This document shows, one piece after another, positions 32,278 to 43,756 of a stretch of 64,000 nt of DNA. Location: contig JAJEKV010000491.1 of assembly GCA_021234155.1 (NCBI GenBank), positions 108,247 through 172,246 on the forward strand, read 5' to 3'. The position numbers and the translations under genes are program-made. How positions within the stretch are numbered: the stretch's first letter is position 1; the number at the start of each line of letters is the position of its first letter. The notes beneath the pieces were generated by a model. It was not told where the DNA came from. It ran no database searches and saw only the letters and a program-made list of their open reading frames with translations. This stretch comes from Isoetes taiwanensis. Its lineage: Eukaryota > Streptophyta > Lycopodiopsida > Isoetales > Isoetaceae.

Positions 32278-34089
32278 TCAAGACCATTGAGCCATTACAT
32301 CCGGATACTGAGTCATGAAACGACGACTCTCCCACGTCGCCTCTGAGACAGGTCTATGTTTCCATTTCACCAAAAATTCCATTTGGTCTCTTTGGCGGAT
32401 CCGCGCTATCCCGAAATTCAAAATTCTTTCTGGGGTAGGAATTCTATCCAACTCCACCATGTGTTCCTGAGAAGGCACAACATTCGCAGCTTTTCTCAGA
32501 GTGGTTGCAAACCGGCTCACATGGAAAACTAGATGAATGTCCACACTTTCGGTGGTAGTTGCAACTTGAAGGCAACATCACTAGATTTCTTTAAAATCTT
32601 ATAAGGACCCTTTGTATCTTGGGGAGCTTTGGTTTCTTCCCGGGCAACAAAAATATTGCTTTTCTTTTCAGATTTGTTGGAAAGACTACACAAAGTTATA
32701 CCATCTGACCCTCATGTAGCTCGATCGGGGCTCTCGACAAATTGGCACGTGCCCTTGCCCGATCCTGGGCCTGTCTCATATGCAATTGACACAATGCAAG
32801 TGTCACATCCATGCCTTCAAGCATACTTATAGCAACATCAGTTTTCAGCCCTTCAAAACCAAGCGATACAGGTCCTCTGAGATTTCTCCCAAACATAGCC
32901 ACAAATGGACTAATTTTGATGCTCTCTTGGAACCCATTATTGTAAGCAAACTCTACAATCGGCAAATAGTCCTCCCATCTGGATTGTTGAGTTGCCACAT
33001 AAGATCTCAGCATATCCTCCAAAATGTTTGCCCATCCATTTCTGGATGATCTCCACTAGAGAACTAAAGAGTGCATTTTAATGCAAAGAACAATTCCTGC
33101 CAGAAATTCCCAGTGAATCTCACATCTCAATCGCTTACAATAGCTTTTGGTAATCCAAAAATAGGAAATACATGTTGCATATAAGCCTTGGCCATCGCCA
33201 AGCCATCAGCACTCTTGGTCAGAGGTATAAAGCGTGCATATTTCATCAACCTGTCCACAATGACAAGTATCAGAGTATAGTGATGCACAGTATGAGGCAA
33301 CTTCACAATGAAATCCATAGAGATTTCACTCCACCTCTCTTCTAGCACAGACAGAGGTTCCAAAAGTCCTGGAGTCTTGCCTCTACCCGCTTTAACCTGC
33401 TGACATGTCTCACAGACTTTCACATATTCCTGCACATCTTCTTTCAAACCAGGACAATAAAACATTCTTTTGAGCGACTCATATATTTTCCATTCACCTC
33501 CATGCCCAGCATAAGATGCATCATGAAATTCGCTCAATAATTACTTTCACAAAGTGTCCACAGCAGGAACATAAATACGTCCCTTTGTGACGATTAACTA
33601 TCAAGTCTGGAGAGGATAGTGTGACGATTAACTATCAGGTCTGGAGCGTGTGATTTGGTTTCATCCAAATCATCGTGGCCTTTTCGGTTAGGATGCACAA
33701 CTACCACTCCAGTGGTAGTGGGTTCAAGTCCCGTTCAGACCTTTAAATGTGACACCCTTATAATACCAGAGTCCATCCTGGATATCTCAAGCATCAGATA
33801 ACTTGGATAGATGCTGCATACTCAAAATATAGGCATCCAAGTCATATGCTTGCTTAATCTGGGACATCAAAGCAATTTCGCATTGAACCATCACATTCAC
33901 TTTCCGAACTCTAGAGAGAGCATCGGCAATAAGATTCTCTTTCCTGGAAAGATGTTCAACATGAAAATGAAATTGAGAAAAAAAGTCCAAACATCTTGCT
34001 TGCCTTGGAGTTACCTCGGCTTGGCTTTGCAGGAGCTTCAACAATTTATGATCGGTATAGACCACAAACTCACATTTGTTGCAGAGATG
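32278..34089 (-). pseudogene. Ty3 chromovirus pol, element B: RNase H end, integrase, chromodomain
   Basis: Read on the reverse strand. RNase H: VVYTDHKLLKLL ... ADALSRVRKV (34089-33787). Integrase: YYCPGLKEDVQEYV and CETCQQVKAGR (CxxC half of the finger), then RWSEISMDFIVKLP, ILVIVDRLMKYARFIPL and GLPKAIVSD (33537-33127); then SRWEDYLPIVEFAYNN (33022-32696). Chromodomain: RDQMEFLVKWKHRPVSEATWESRRF (32544-32278). Frames are interrupted between blocks and by a tRNA-like insertion near 33600-33750. The RNase H is split by the LINE at 34102-40904; its N-terminal part lies at 40905-41344. It is a dead element, in opposite orientation to element A. Confidence 0.85.
33587..33752 (+). repeat. tRNA/SINE-like insertion in element B
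   Basis: A sequence with an A-box-like TGGCCTTTTCGG (33676-33687) and a good B box GGTTCAAGTCC (33721-33731), followed by CCGTTCAGACC, lies between the integrase and RNase H blocks of element B. A hairpin ACTACCACTCCAGTGGTAGT sits between the boxes. Upstream, the phrase TGTGACGATTAACTATCA with GTCTGGAG occurs twice (from about 33587 and 33621). A complete tRNA cloverleaf does not fold by eye, so this is more likely a tRNA-derived SINE or fragment. Confidence 0.4.
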
Positions 34090-34095
34090 ATGTTT

Positions 34096-34129
<34 letters not shown>

Positions 34130-35000
34130 GTAGAAACGGCAGAGTAGTTATATTACATGTAATACATAGTAATACAAAATGTACAGAGTAGAACTCTGTT
34201 ATAAGGCCTTAACCAAGCCTATCACTCCAAAAGGAGGCAAAATCAGTTAAAACAAAACACTATTTTAAGGATTAAACCCAGAATATCAATAATTTAAAGT
34301 TCAAGTTTCATCAAATTGTAGATATAAGATAGTCAGGTTTTGTTGAGGTCTCAATCATCCCGAACTCCATCGAGAGTTATCCTTTGCAAAGGCATGGGTT
34401 GTGTTCTCGAAGAGCAAAGTGTCCAGTTCGGCCCCAACCCCAAGCCGTAGTAGAGTCCGGGATATAGAGTATCAAGATTCTCTTGCATCAACACAAATTT
34501 TAAGCTTGTCTTCAAAGTACGGCCCTGAGATCTGTTTGAATTGCCGGATATCCTCATCTCTCGAGAATCTTCTCCAATGTTTTGACCATGATGGTTTCCG
34601 TCTTTACCCGAGCAAGGCTTCGAACTTCTTGATGAGTCATTGGCCGTGTGTCTTCTGGTACCTCTCTCATATGACCTCCTTCATGGTGTTTGTTGACCGG
34701 GTACTCTGCCATCACCAGCACAAAGATTATTAAAATAAGAAGAGAAGAATGCATAGAACCCTTGAAAGGATCCCAACCCATCCCAATTTCTGTCATAGTT
34801 TGTTCCCCCTTTCAATCTATGAGCCATGGCGCCCCTCTTGACTCTAATTGGATTGTAGTCTTGAGGACATTCAAATCCGGGTTGTTACGGTTTATAGCAA
34901 CACCATTTCTATGTTTCCATATAGTCCAAAAGCAAGGGATCTAATGGTGTCCATGAATGGAGAGCTATTTGCTAAAAAAGTCATATAGCTTCTTTGCTTT

Positions 35001-35219
35001 CTACGAGGTAGGGGGGGGACCTATGTCTTGGCTTATCCAAGCCCAAAAGGTGTCGACCCAAGGACATATGAAGATATGACAGGATGTTTCAGCTTGGCCA
35101 CATCCTAAAGGACAACTATCAGAGATTTGATCATTGTATTTTGCCCTGTAAACATTAGATTTTAGACTTTTATTGAGGACCAACCATCTAAAAAAGATAA
35201 CCTTTTTTGCACACTGCAA
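35001..35219 (-). pseudogene. LINE ORF2, zf-RVT zinc-binding domain
   Basis: The frame reads KVIFFRWLVLNKSLKS then CPLGCGQAETSCHIFICPW, giving the C-C-H-C pattern of the zf-RVT domain at the C-terminus of plant L1-type ORF2. It is separated from the RT part by a frame break near 35230-35310. The ORF2 tail and 3' UTR follow to the poly(A) tract; open frames at 34351-34796 have no motif. Confidence 0.8.
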
Positions 35220-35314
35220 TTTCCACCCTTTCCTTATGACCCCGATGGCCTCCTTTCAAGTACCCCCCCGATTTGAGACTTTGGTTCCGTGTTCACACAC
35301 CAGTGAGCATATAT

Positions 35315-37371
35315 TCAGCCCTGCTTTGTAACCTTTGCCTTATGCGGTCCAATTTGATCTCTAGCTATGGATGTATTTCCCATCTGATGTCTAGTGAGGA
35401 TCTTATGAATGTTCCTATTCGAGGTGGAGCCTTGTACCACATTAGATATTTCCTGCCATGTTTTCCATTCTTCACCATTTAACATATTGCCAACAGTATC
35501 CAACCCACTGAGTTTCCATTCCTTGTATTTCCTTGGATGCTTTAAGGCTAGACATCCATATTCCTCATCAACTAAGCCCTGATGCCAAAAGAAATTGAAG
35601 TCTCTAGAAACCTTTTCAATTGGGTGGGCCTTAAAACAAACAGAGACCTTATTCCAGGCTTGGATTATTCTTCTCATAATGACAGATGTACCTGGAGCAG
35701 GGTTGAGTTGGTAAAACACTGAATCTGGGAGATGGTGAGGGGTAGATGGACTCCCTACCAAAGAAGTTTTCTGAATCCAGAATTTGGTAATTTGAAGGGC
35801 AGGAGACCTTGATGTTGACATCAAAGATCTCCATACTAGTTTTGCTGCCAAAACCTGGGCCTGTAAAAACAGATCCTTACATCCTAGACCTCCTCTTTTC
35901 CTAGGGAGAGTGAGATACTTCCACCCTACCATGTGTGCCCCTTGCCAAATGAATTCTTTCATGATAACCTCCAACTCCTGATATGTTTTCTTATCTGCAA
36001 TTATGGCTGAAGAGAAATAAACATGAGAACTGGCTATTACCCCATTAATTATTTGCACCCTTCCAGCCAGAGATAGAGACTTGGGATACATTTGGAGTTT
36101 CTTTTTAATTTTGGTGACAATTGGTTCCCATAAACCATGCATACTCATGTTAAGAGCAAGAGGGAGGCCCAACAGTTTTGTAGCAGTATGGAGGCCACAT
36201 ACTTTGATTCCATGAACTCTGTCCTCTGAGCTGTCCAGAATGATTGCACACTTTTCTCTATTTAACACCACCCCAGATGCTTTTCCAAAGAGATCCATTG
36301 CCTCCAAGAAGTTTTTGATACTGTCTCCCTTCTCTCTTAAGAACACAAACGTGTCATCAGCATATTGCATAACTGACAAGGTGTCAGTTGATTCAGGGAG
36401 CTTGAGACTACAGATTCTATCTGTTTGTTGCAGCTTCATGATGATCCTTGTAACCATTTCAGCCACAATGAGGAAGATAGGGGAGCGGGAGGGCATCCAC
36501 AATCGACCCTCTCTTACATTCAAAGAAGGAGGATGGGGTACCATTAACCATGACTAAAGAGCACCACAGTGGAGCATTGAAACCAGCAATTTTGCAATCA
36601 CTTGATCACGAAAATCCTAAGCGTTCCATGGCTCGTATAGAAAGTTCCAATTGATGGTATCATAGGCTCTCACGAAGTCCAATTTGAGCAAATTACACAT
36701 CCTTGGTTGGTAACCCCATTCCGGTGTAAACCCTCATATGCCCCAATGAAGTTATCCAAGATGCTTCGCTCGGGAGAAATCTCGGCCCGAACGGGTTAAT
36801 TTTTTTCTTGTAGAATTTTCTTGATTCTATTGGCAAAAATTTTTGCCAGTATCTTGTATGATACATTTGTGAGGGATATTGGCCTCCAATCCGAAAATGT
36901 AGAGGGCTTATCCACTTTTGGCACCAGTGCAATTAAACCTGCATTTATTGCTGGGTGTAGATTCCTCGCCTGCCAGGCTCCTTGGATAAATGTAATAATG
37001 TCTTTATCCATAATGCTCCAAAAATGTTCATAAAATTCTGGTGGCAGTCCATCAGGACCCGGGCTTTTCCCATGAGCCATACTTCGATAGTTGCAAGAAT
37101 CTCTGTCTCCATTGGAGTGGCTAGCATTTGATCTTCAATATGTGTATCTTTAGGGCCAAGGTAGTCAAAGAACTCCATCATTTTTTCATTATTCATGACG
37201 GTGTGGCTGCAAATAGTTCCTTGTATTTCTTTGAAGAATAATTCGAATGTCCTCTTGTTTGGAAAGTTCACCACGATTTTCATCATGTAATGAGACTATT
37301 CCATTGTTCATGATCCTGCTCTTGGCTGCTCTATAGAAGAATTTTGAGCTGATCATCCATTTGGTTGACAT
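35315..37371 (-). pseudogene. LINE ORF2, reverse transcriptase
   Basis: Reverse transcriptase of the nested LINE. Blocks in order: KSPGPDGLPPEFYEHFW, LIALVPKVDKP, DWRPISLTNVSYKILAKIFANR (37080-36796), a garbled stretch with GLP/FVRAYDT-like sequence, then the catalytic YADD (MQYADDTFVFL) in the long frame 36544-35315, followed by GLPLALNMS, SLAGRVQIINGV and WKYLTLPRKRGGLG of the thumb/linker. At least three frameshifts separate the blocks. The order and motifs are those of plant L1 elements. Confidence 0.88.
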
Positions 37372-37732
37372 AGACTTCTACTCTTGACCCGCCAAACTTT
37401 TAGCTTCATGCTCTTCAATTAGCTTTACTTTCCTTTCCAAGAGTTCTTCTCTCTGGGCTGCGGTGACACATTAGCTTTGTCGGGGAAGAGTCTAAATCGA
37501 TATCCCTCATTTCCAAATACACTTCCATCTTTTCCTGTTTCTTCTTCTTGTTCCATTCCCTACCCTATTGCTTAACCCAATTTTTGATCTGCTTACATTT
37601 CCTAATGAATTCTTTCATTGAGCCACTAGCATTGACCCTCTCTAGAGTGGCATAAAATCTTGCAAAATCTTCACAAAAGGTCTTATTATTCAATGACTAA
37701 CATTAAGCTTGAATGATGTATCGGCATGTCTA

Positions 37733-38447
37733 TTACGTGGGCAGGGATACGTGTCGAACTTGTGGATAGTGATCAGATATTGAGTTACTACAGTCATTTT
37801 CAATAATCAAAGTATCCCATCCATCTAGGGTAGATATATTCGTATAGAACCTATCCAGGAGGCAATATACCCTGTCATTCCCTTGTCTTTTGTTACACCA
37901 AGAGTATGCATTAGATGAAGAGGGAGCATGGTATACAAAGTTATGAGCCAACTTATCCCATTGTGTTCTCTCTCCTTTTGACATGTTGTTTTTTTTCCTC
38001 GCCACGCTCCCATGAGGGAGTGTTATTGAAATCCCCACTGAGGATCCAATTATTTGTATTCTGTCCCTGCAGCCACTCTGTCATATTTTTCCATTGTACC
38101 TCCCTCTCTTCTGGGGAAGTGGAAGCATAGACATTGATAATGCCCACCCTTTCCTGTTCTACCTCCAAGAAAACCACCTGCCATCTGCCTGAAGGGTGCA
38201 CATAAGAGTTTACCTTTTTATATCCATTCCAGGCAATACAGATACCCCCTTTTGTGCCATCTGCTGGGGCCCATACTGAGTCCCCATTGGGGAAGATCCA
38301 CGTGCCTAGATTTGATGCCTCAAAGACAGGTAATCTATGCTCTTGCAGCAAGATTATGTCTGCCTTTAATTCCTTCAAAGCAATGAGAGCCCTTTTCCTC
38401 TTTAGGGGGCCCTTAATCCCTCTTAAATTCCAGGACACAATCTTCAT
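37733..38447 (-). pseudogene. LINE ORF2, APE-type endonuclease
   Basis: Starts MKIVSWNLRGIKGPLKR, the standard N-terminus of plant L1 ORF2, with the conserved Asn; ADIILLQEHRL carries the metal-binding Glu; KGGICIAWN, GIINVYAS and LSGDFNNTPSW follow; SISDHYP (SDH motif with the catalytic His) lies near 37760. A frame break near 37955-38000 separates the GDFN and SDH parts. This nuclease nicks target DNA for reverse transcription. Confidence 0.88.
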
Positions 38448-38668
38448 TGGGCTTTGGAACTCCTGAGCCCATTATCCCTAGGGGTATAGACCTTCTTACA
38501 TCTTCTTTTTGTGCGTGGGCGGAGGGGTGACAAAGGTTAGTTCTTTTGGATTCCCCCATTTTCGTCCCTCCTTTGTCCTCTTCACCCTCCCAAAACTTTC
38601 CATGCAGTATGGAAGAATTGTCTTTCAATTCTCTTAATTGTGCAGCTGGAGTTTTGAAGATATCTTTT

Positions 38669-40839
38669 TCAGCCACAAGGGTGTCCTGTATCAACTCTTG
38701 CCCAGCCGGGACTTACAAGTCTATTGGTTTGTTCACAATTAGTTCCCTGGCCTACTGGAGTTACAAGCATTTGGGGATGAGTTCTCAATTCTTGGCCATT
38801 TGGACTTAGAGGTCTACTAATGTGTTCGGCACCAATTCCTTGGCCTCTGGAATTGTAACCTCTTGGCTTAGAACCTTTGTTTGCAGGTCCCTGTGATATG
38901 CTTAGATCTACATCTGTACTTGTATTTTTCGGGTAAGACTCCATCATGATCGAATGGTGTTTAGGCATATCGTGGAAGGCACTTGTTGAAACCTTTTGAA
39001 TGCTCCTGTCTCTATGGGGAAAAGCTCCACAACGGTGGGGAGTTAACACTAGATTTTGGTGAGCTTGGCTGCCCTTTTTCTTTATAACCGGTGATTCCTC
39101 AGAAGAGGAGTAATCATCCCCAACACTTTGAGGTTCTCTGATTGACAAAGACATGGATCTGTTTCTTTCAGTAGAGTTCTCCATGATGCCTTTCCCCTTA
39201 GACTCAGGATTATTTAGGACCTTAACTTTGGAAGATTCCTCCATGAATTGAACTTTCTTTTTCCATTCTCTTTGTCTTCCTTTCCACACTCCTTCCATAC
39301 TACGCTTTAGCCTTCTCTTTCTCTTTTTCTTCTCGATTCTCTGTTTCTTTCTTTTTCTTTTCTCACTACCATTTCTGTTCTGCCTTTGTCTTTCTAACCT
39401 TCCTTTATTTGGTGTAATCCAGTCCTCCTCCTTCTTTTCTCCCTGATTCGCTTCCTTGAGACCGGTCTTAATCTCCCTTCCCCCTTTGCAAATTTTCCCC
39501 ATGAAGTCTAATACCCACGTAGTAGAGCATGGCTGGAGGCAAACCACCGCCATACCGGTTTCAAGGATTTAGGTTTACCAAAGTAATCCATAAATTTTAT
39601 TTCTTGAGGGGATTGGCTTCGAATATCGATTTGTGCCCATACTTTTGGGGCTTTGTCTTGGGAGATTTTCCAACTTATGATATTCCGTGATTCGGAGCAG
39701 TGAGCAGAGACTGCTCATTCCATCTGAGGGGTTTAATCCTTGTAAATAAGTCCAAAGCGGGTGGAATAGTTCAGAAGCTTTGGGGATCAAAGGATGGGTA
39801 CCATTTACGGAAGAAAACTTGAGTGTTGGCTTTGGAAATAGTACCCGTTTGAGAAGAATGTTATTTGTTTATTTGTTACCACATTCTACCATAAAAAAGG
39901 AAAGTCAATCCAATAGATCTGGCGATAGCGACCCCCCTGTTCCGGTTTCTCTAATTCCCCTTTTAAAATTGAAGCCTTACCCCCTCATGAATGCAACCAA
40001 TAAGACCTCGAGATTTCAAAATTTAAGCTTATTTTCTGGTTTGCATTTTGAAGAGGCTTACCCACAAACACCGGTTATTTGTGCATAGCGGTCCTTTTCG
40101 CACTTCTTCCCCACTTGATTCGCATAGTCGATTATTTGATCCACTTTGCTTCTTCGTATTTTGCAAGGTCCCCACTCACGAAGATCTTCTAGTGTTCACC
40201 ATATCTGCGGTAGAGGTAAGGAAATCCAGAAAGCAACAAATTCCTTCACCTTTTCACCCTTTTCAATCGGCGCAAGGTGACCCACTATCTCCGAATTTGG
40301 CTATGACCTTTCACGCTTAGGGTACGGATGGTATTCAGTAACTCTGTAGTCCCGTCATTATTTCCTTCCGTCCCTATTATCTCTTTTCCTCCCAAATCTG
40401 ACCCTTTCTGTAAACTGTGCACATTTCCCAATACCAATTCCATCTGTCCCAACTGTTGTACATTCCCGGGACGCCACGTCCCACGACCCACTTGTTCCAA
40501 CAAATCTTGTCCTTTTTTTTCCATTTTTTAATATTTCCTAAAATCTGCAATCAATCTGTGTTCCTAACTGTATACTCTCACCACTATTCTGCTATCTGAC
40601 CACGAACAATGCGTATGGAAGATGCCAGCTGCACTTGCATTCCTGTCTCCCACAAACTCCCCCAGCCAAGATTCAAGAAGTAGAACCTCAGATTGGGGAG
40701 TCACAGAAGAAATAGGTGTAAACAATTCTTCTGGGAAAAATCTGTTGTACACCAAGCTCTCCCATAACCATGCACTCTCTCCTTCCAGCCATCCACAAGA
40801 GAATCTCTCTCCTTGGATTATGATAGTGAATAGTCTCAT
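38669..40839 (-). pseudogene. LINE ORF1 region, decayed
   Basis: Between the 5' end of the LINE (40904) and the endonuclease several frames lack known enzymes: 40839-40564 (starts MRLFTIIIQGERFSCGW about 65 bases after the element start) and 39553-38669 (very basic: KRKRKKQRIEKKKRKRRLKR, then Ser-rich). Position and a basic nucleic-acid-binding composition fit ORF1, the RNA-binding protein of LINEs. I see no intact CCHC knuckle. Assignment rests mainly on position. Confidence 0.6.
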
Positions 40840-40904
40840 GGTTTAGGGTAGAAGGGGTTCTCCCTCCAAGGCCAAGGCCCTCGCCATCCGGTCCTATCCC
40901 CTCC

Positions 40905-41344
40905 ATGTTTCCGGACTTTGGCGCATGAAGCATTGCCGGTAACTCCGCTCATAGGTGGAATAGTTCTTCCTGGGCGACATTGAGTTGACAACTTCCATCG
41001 CCAGCCACCACCCTACCATCCTGCATGAGAACAGCACCAATGGCATAACCACATGCATCCGTGTAGACCTCATAAGGTTTACATATGTGCGGAATCAAGC
41101 GGAATAGGGCTGAGGTCAGCAACCTCTTCAACATATCCGTGGCGTTCCCGAGCCTATCACGATGCTCCCATCGTATAAATATGGAAATCCCCTCTTCCAT
41201 GGCGACAAGTCCACCATAGAAAGGCCCTCCGTCTGACTCGGACCACTTGTGATGGGCAAGTGTCTGGGTGAAGGACACGGAGGTGTCATTAAATCCCACG
41301 CCTTCTATGGGAATCCTATATAGCGCGTACATATATGTTAGCAC
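40905..41344 (-). pseudogene. Ty3 element B, reverse transcriptase end and RNase H start
   Basis: On the reverse strand the frame 41344-40949 ends with PYEVYTDACGYAIGAVLMQDGR, the start of a Ty3 RNase H (first catalytic Asp), after degenerate connection sequence. A frameshift leads to NYSTYER and ELPAMLHAPK, at which the LINE target duplication begins; the continuation is at 34089. The rest of RT, protease and gag are missing or too decayed to see beyond 41344. Confidence 0.8.
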
Positions 41345-43169
41345 GGCAACAATACAAATAAATAATATACCACCCTGAAGGGTGGCCCATCATCATCAAT
41401 ATGAATACAATGTAATACCAACATAACAAAGGAAATGCATCATAAATAAGGGCTCTATGCTTTCGGACTCATGGGAATCAAGTGGCAGTCAAGGCCTCGG
41501 ATAACAGGCGAGAATCATAACAATGGCATTGGGCGGCATAGAACAATGGCTAGGATAGTCCACTCCATCCGCCCCTCCTGTGCACACTTTGCAGATAGGC
41601 TGGAACATGCTATGGCGTGATTGTAGCCTTCGAGACGCATAACTCCATGGAATCACCCTATGGAACTACTCGGGGTACATCTCCCGTCCGATGAAGCGGT
41701 CGGGCGTCCCCTCCCGAAAGTATGTGAGAATCCCCACAGGTGTGCTAGAAGCGGCGTGCCCCCTTAGTGACCTCGGCGTTGGTACCGGCTTACTCCCTAA
41801 ATCTAAAGCCAGCTCACCAGCCCGTTCGAGCCAGGCGTCCAAGAATATTGGCGGACACACTGCGATCGAGGGAGTTAATGGACCCATACTCGGCCCTCCG
41901 TGGCCAGGCTATAAGCCTAGCACCTTGTAGGAGTCTGGTCGCGGCCTTCGTAAAGATCCACCCCGATTCACTATCATACCCGTTGTTTGGTGCTGGAATC
42001 ACATCATAGCATCCACAACCGGGTGGGCTCTTGTGCACAAAAGGCCGCATTTAATGGGATTTAAGGGGTTCTAGCTAGGAGCATCACTAAATCTAGATAG
42101 CCTTTAGGTCTCTACCCCCTAAATCCAATAGAACACGGGAGGAGCAGAAGAGAACACGTAATCGGATACAAACATTCGTCATCATCACCATAAGTAGATC
42201 ATAGAATAAAATCTAATCATCCATCTACTCAAAGAAGGGTCTGTTGTTGGTTAATCACACTATGTCTATATCTAATGGAAATGGCTTGGCGTTCAGGAAG
42301 AATAATTCCATGTTTTAAGATTCACTATGCAGGGGGTTCACTTCTATGTTAGGGGTATATGGCATGTGTGTGCTTCAGATCGGAAGAAACCCATATGTAT
42401 ACTGACTCACCCTCTTTAGAAACCCTTATATATCCAATCTTGTGTTGTCGAAGTAGAATAACACCGATTCCATAAATTTCTGACACAATTTACCCTACCT
42501 TTAACCTTGTTTTTTACATCCGGTGTTTAATCATGTAGCCTACCCTCTATCTTACATTTACATCCAAGCTACAAATGTTGCAAGCTTCACAAGTTTTGTC
42601 GATTATGCTTAAGTCATAATAGTTGCACTTAATTTTGCCCAAATTGCACCTTTGGGATTTCATTTGTCACCGTGGAGGCGGTTGTAGAGGACCCAGAGAG
42701 CTCGTCAATAGGAATTTTGGGAACTATAGGCATATGTTCTATAGGATCAATGTTTTCACTAAATCTACTCCCAATTGAGTCCAGATTAATCTACACTTGA
42801 TCCCAATCATGCTTAGAATTTATCTCAATGGTTTAACTCATGATTTAGGGTTCAATGTTCAATGGTTCCATCTTAGTTCAATGGTCACTCCAAAAAATAA
42901 GAAAAAAGAATACACTTGGGAATACAGATTTTGTTTTAATGATACATTTTTTTAGGTTCAATTAGTGTTATGAAATTTATTGGCGGGCAAGTCTTCTAAG
43001 AACGTCATCAACTAGTACAACTTTTTGTTTAAATTCCCTTTGATTCATAACACTTGAATGAGGTAATGTTCCAAGGTGTCGGGAGAGCTTGATCGACCAT
43101 ACTTTACCTAATAGTTTAAAATAGAATACACTCTTATATTCCCACGGTGGATTTAGAGTAAGCAAAGCT
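41345..43169. other. Non-coding stretch, no recognisable gene
   Basis: It may include the decayed 5' part and LTR of element B, but no PBS or LTR match is seen. Overlapping open frames at 41666-42050 on both strands are shadows of a GC-richer patch without protein motifs. Confidence 0.4.
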
Positions 43170-43620
43170 TTTCATCTTCAGTTATTTCAGATCCAGTTGC
43201 ATCTAAACATTTGCATTCATAAGTTCCTTAGTTTTGCAAATATGCTCAATCATGTCTCCACAATGGGTAGCTTGAGGTTATGCAACTAATTTCTTAGGAG
43301 TACTTACCTGGGTGGCATCTGTAGATCCATTGCGATGCTCCAAGATGTGCATGAGATCCCTAACAGTGCAGCTCCCTTGATTAAAGTTGCAGGATTGTCA
43401 TCTAATCCTTTGCACAACCAAAATTTTGGCCTTGCAATCTTCCTTACGGTCTTTCTCCAGATCATTTGACAAATATACAACCAATATGCTAGAGCCACTA
43501 TTGTCTCCACCATTAGATGTTTGAGATCCACAAAGTCCATGATCCTCCAGGATCATGTGCATCCTCCACTCCACTTCCACAATTGGACGTTCTTCCCATT
43601 AGATCTGAAATGGTCCTGAA
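43170..43620 (-). pseudogene. Possible Ty1/copia gag remnant
   Basis: On the reverse strand, pieces in several frames resemble the copia gag order: WRMHMILEDHGL, then DLEKDRKEDCKAKILVVQRI, then MHILEHRNGSTDATQ, then HICKTKELM. This is like the W-x-R-M ... K-A ... I ... W-D-x-L-x-x-x-Y pattern of UBN2-type gag. The open frames 43580-43398 and 43540-43304 each carry part. No pol follows on that strand, so this is a short relic. The assignment is tentative. Confidence 0.4.
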
Positions 43621-43756
43621 TGTGCCAGATGAGTTTATGCTGATGGAATCCATAAAGTATTTGTTGGCTTACTGAAGTTTGAAGAATTACGAGATCAGAG
43701 ATTAGACACAGTGGAACAGTTTGCAACCTCTGGGAGCTGTGGCTGTAATAATGCAA

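Larger units (their letters stand above)
34102..40904 (-). mobile_element. Near full-length L1-type LINE nested in Ty3 element B
   Basis: Reverse-strand non-LTR retrotransposon with ORF1 region, ORF2 (endonuclease, reverse transcriptase, zf-RVT) and a 3' poly(A) seen as a T run at 34102-34129. The target-site duplication is ATGTTTCCAGACTTT at 34090-34104 and ATGTTTCCGGACTTT at 40905-40919 (one difference). Joining the flanks restores the RNase H coding sequence of element B. The length of about 6.8 kb and the 5' start directly at the duplication suggest a full-length insertion. Many stops and frameshifts show it is old. Confidence 0.88.

Noticed and set aside
33661-33750. Functional tRNA gene
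   Set aside because: Only the B box is good; no acceptor stem or anticodon arm could be folded.
42378-42387. AGATCGGAAG, the start of a common sequencing adapter
   Set aside because: Only ten bases match and the following sequence does not continue the adapter; chance occurrence.
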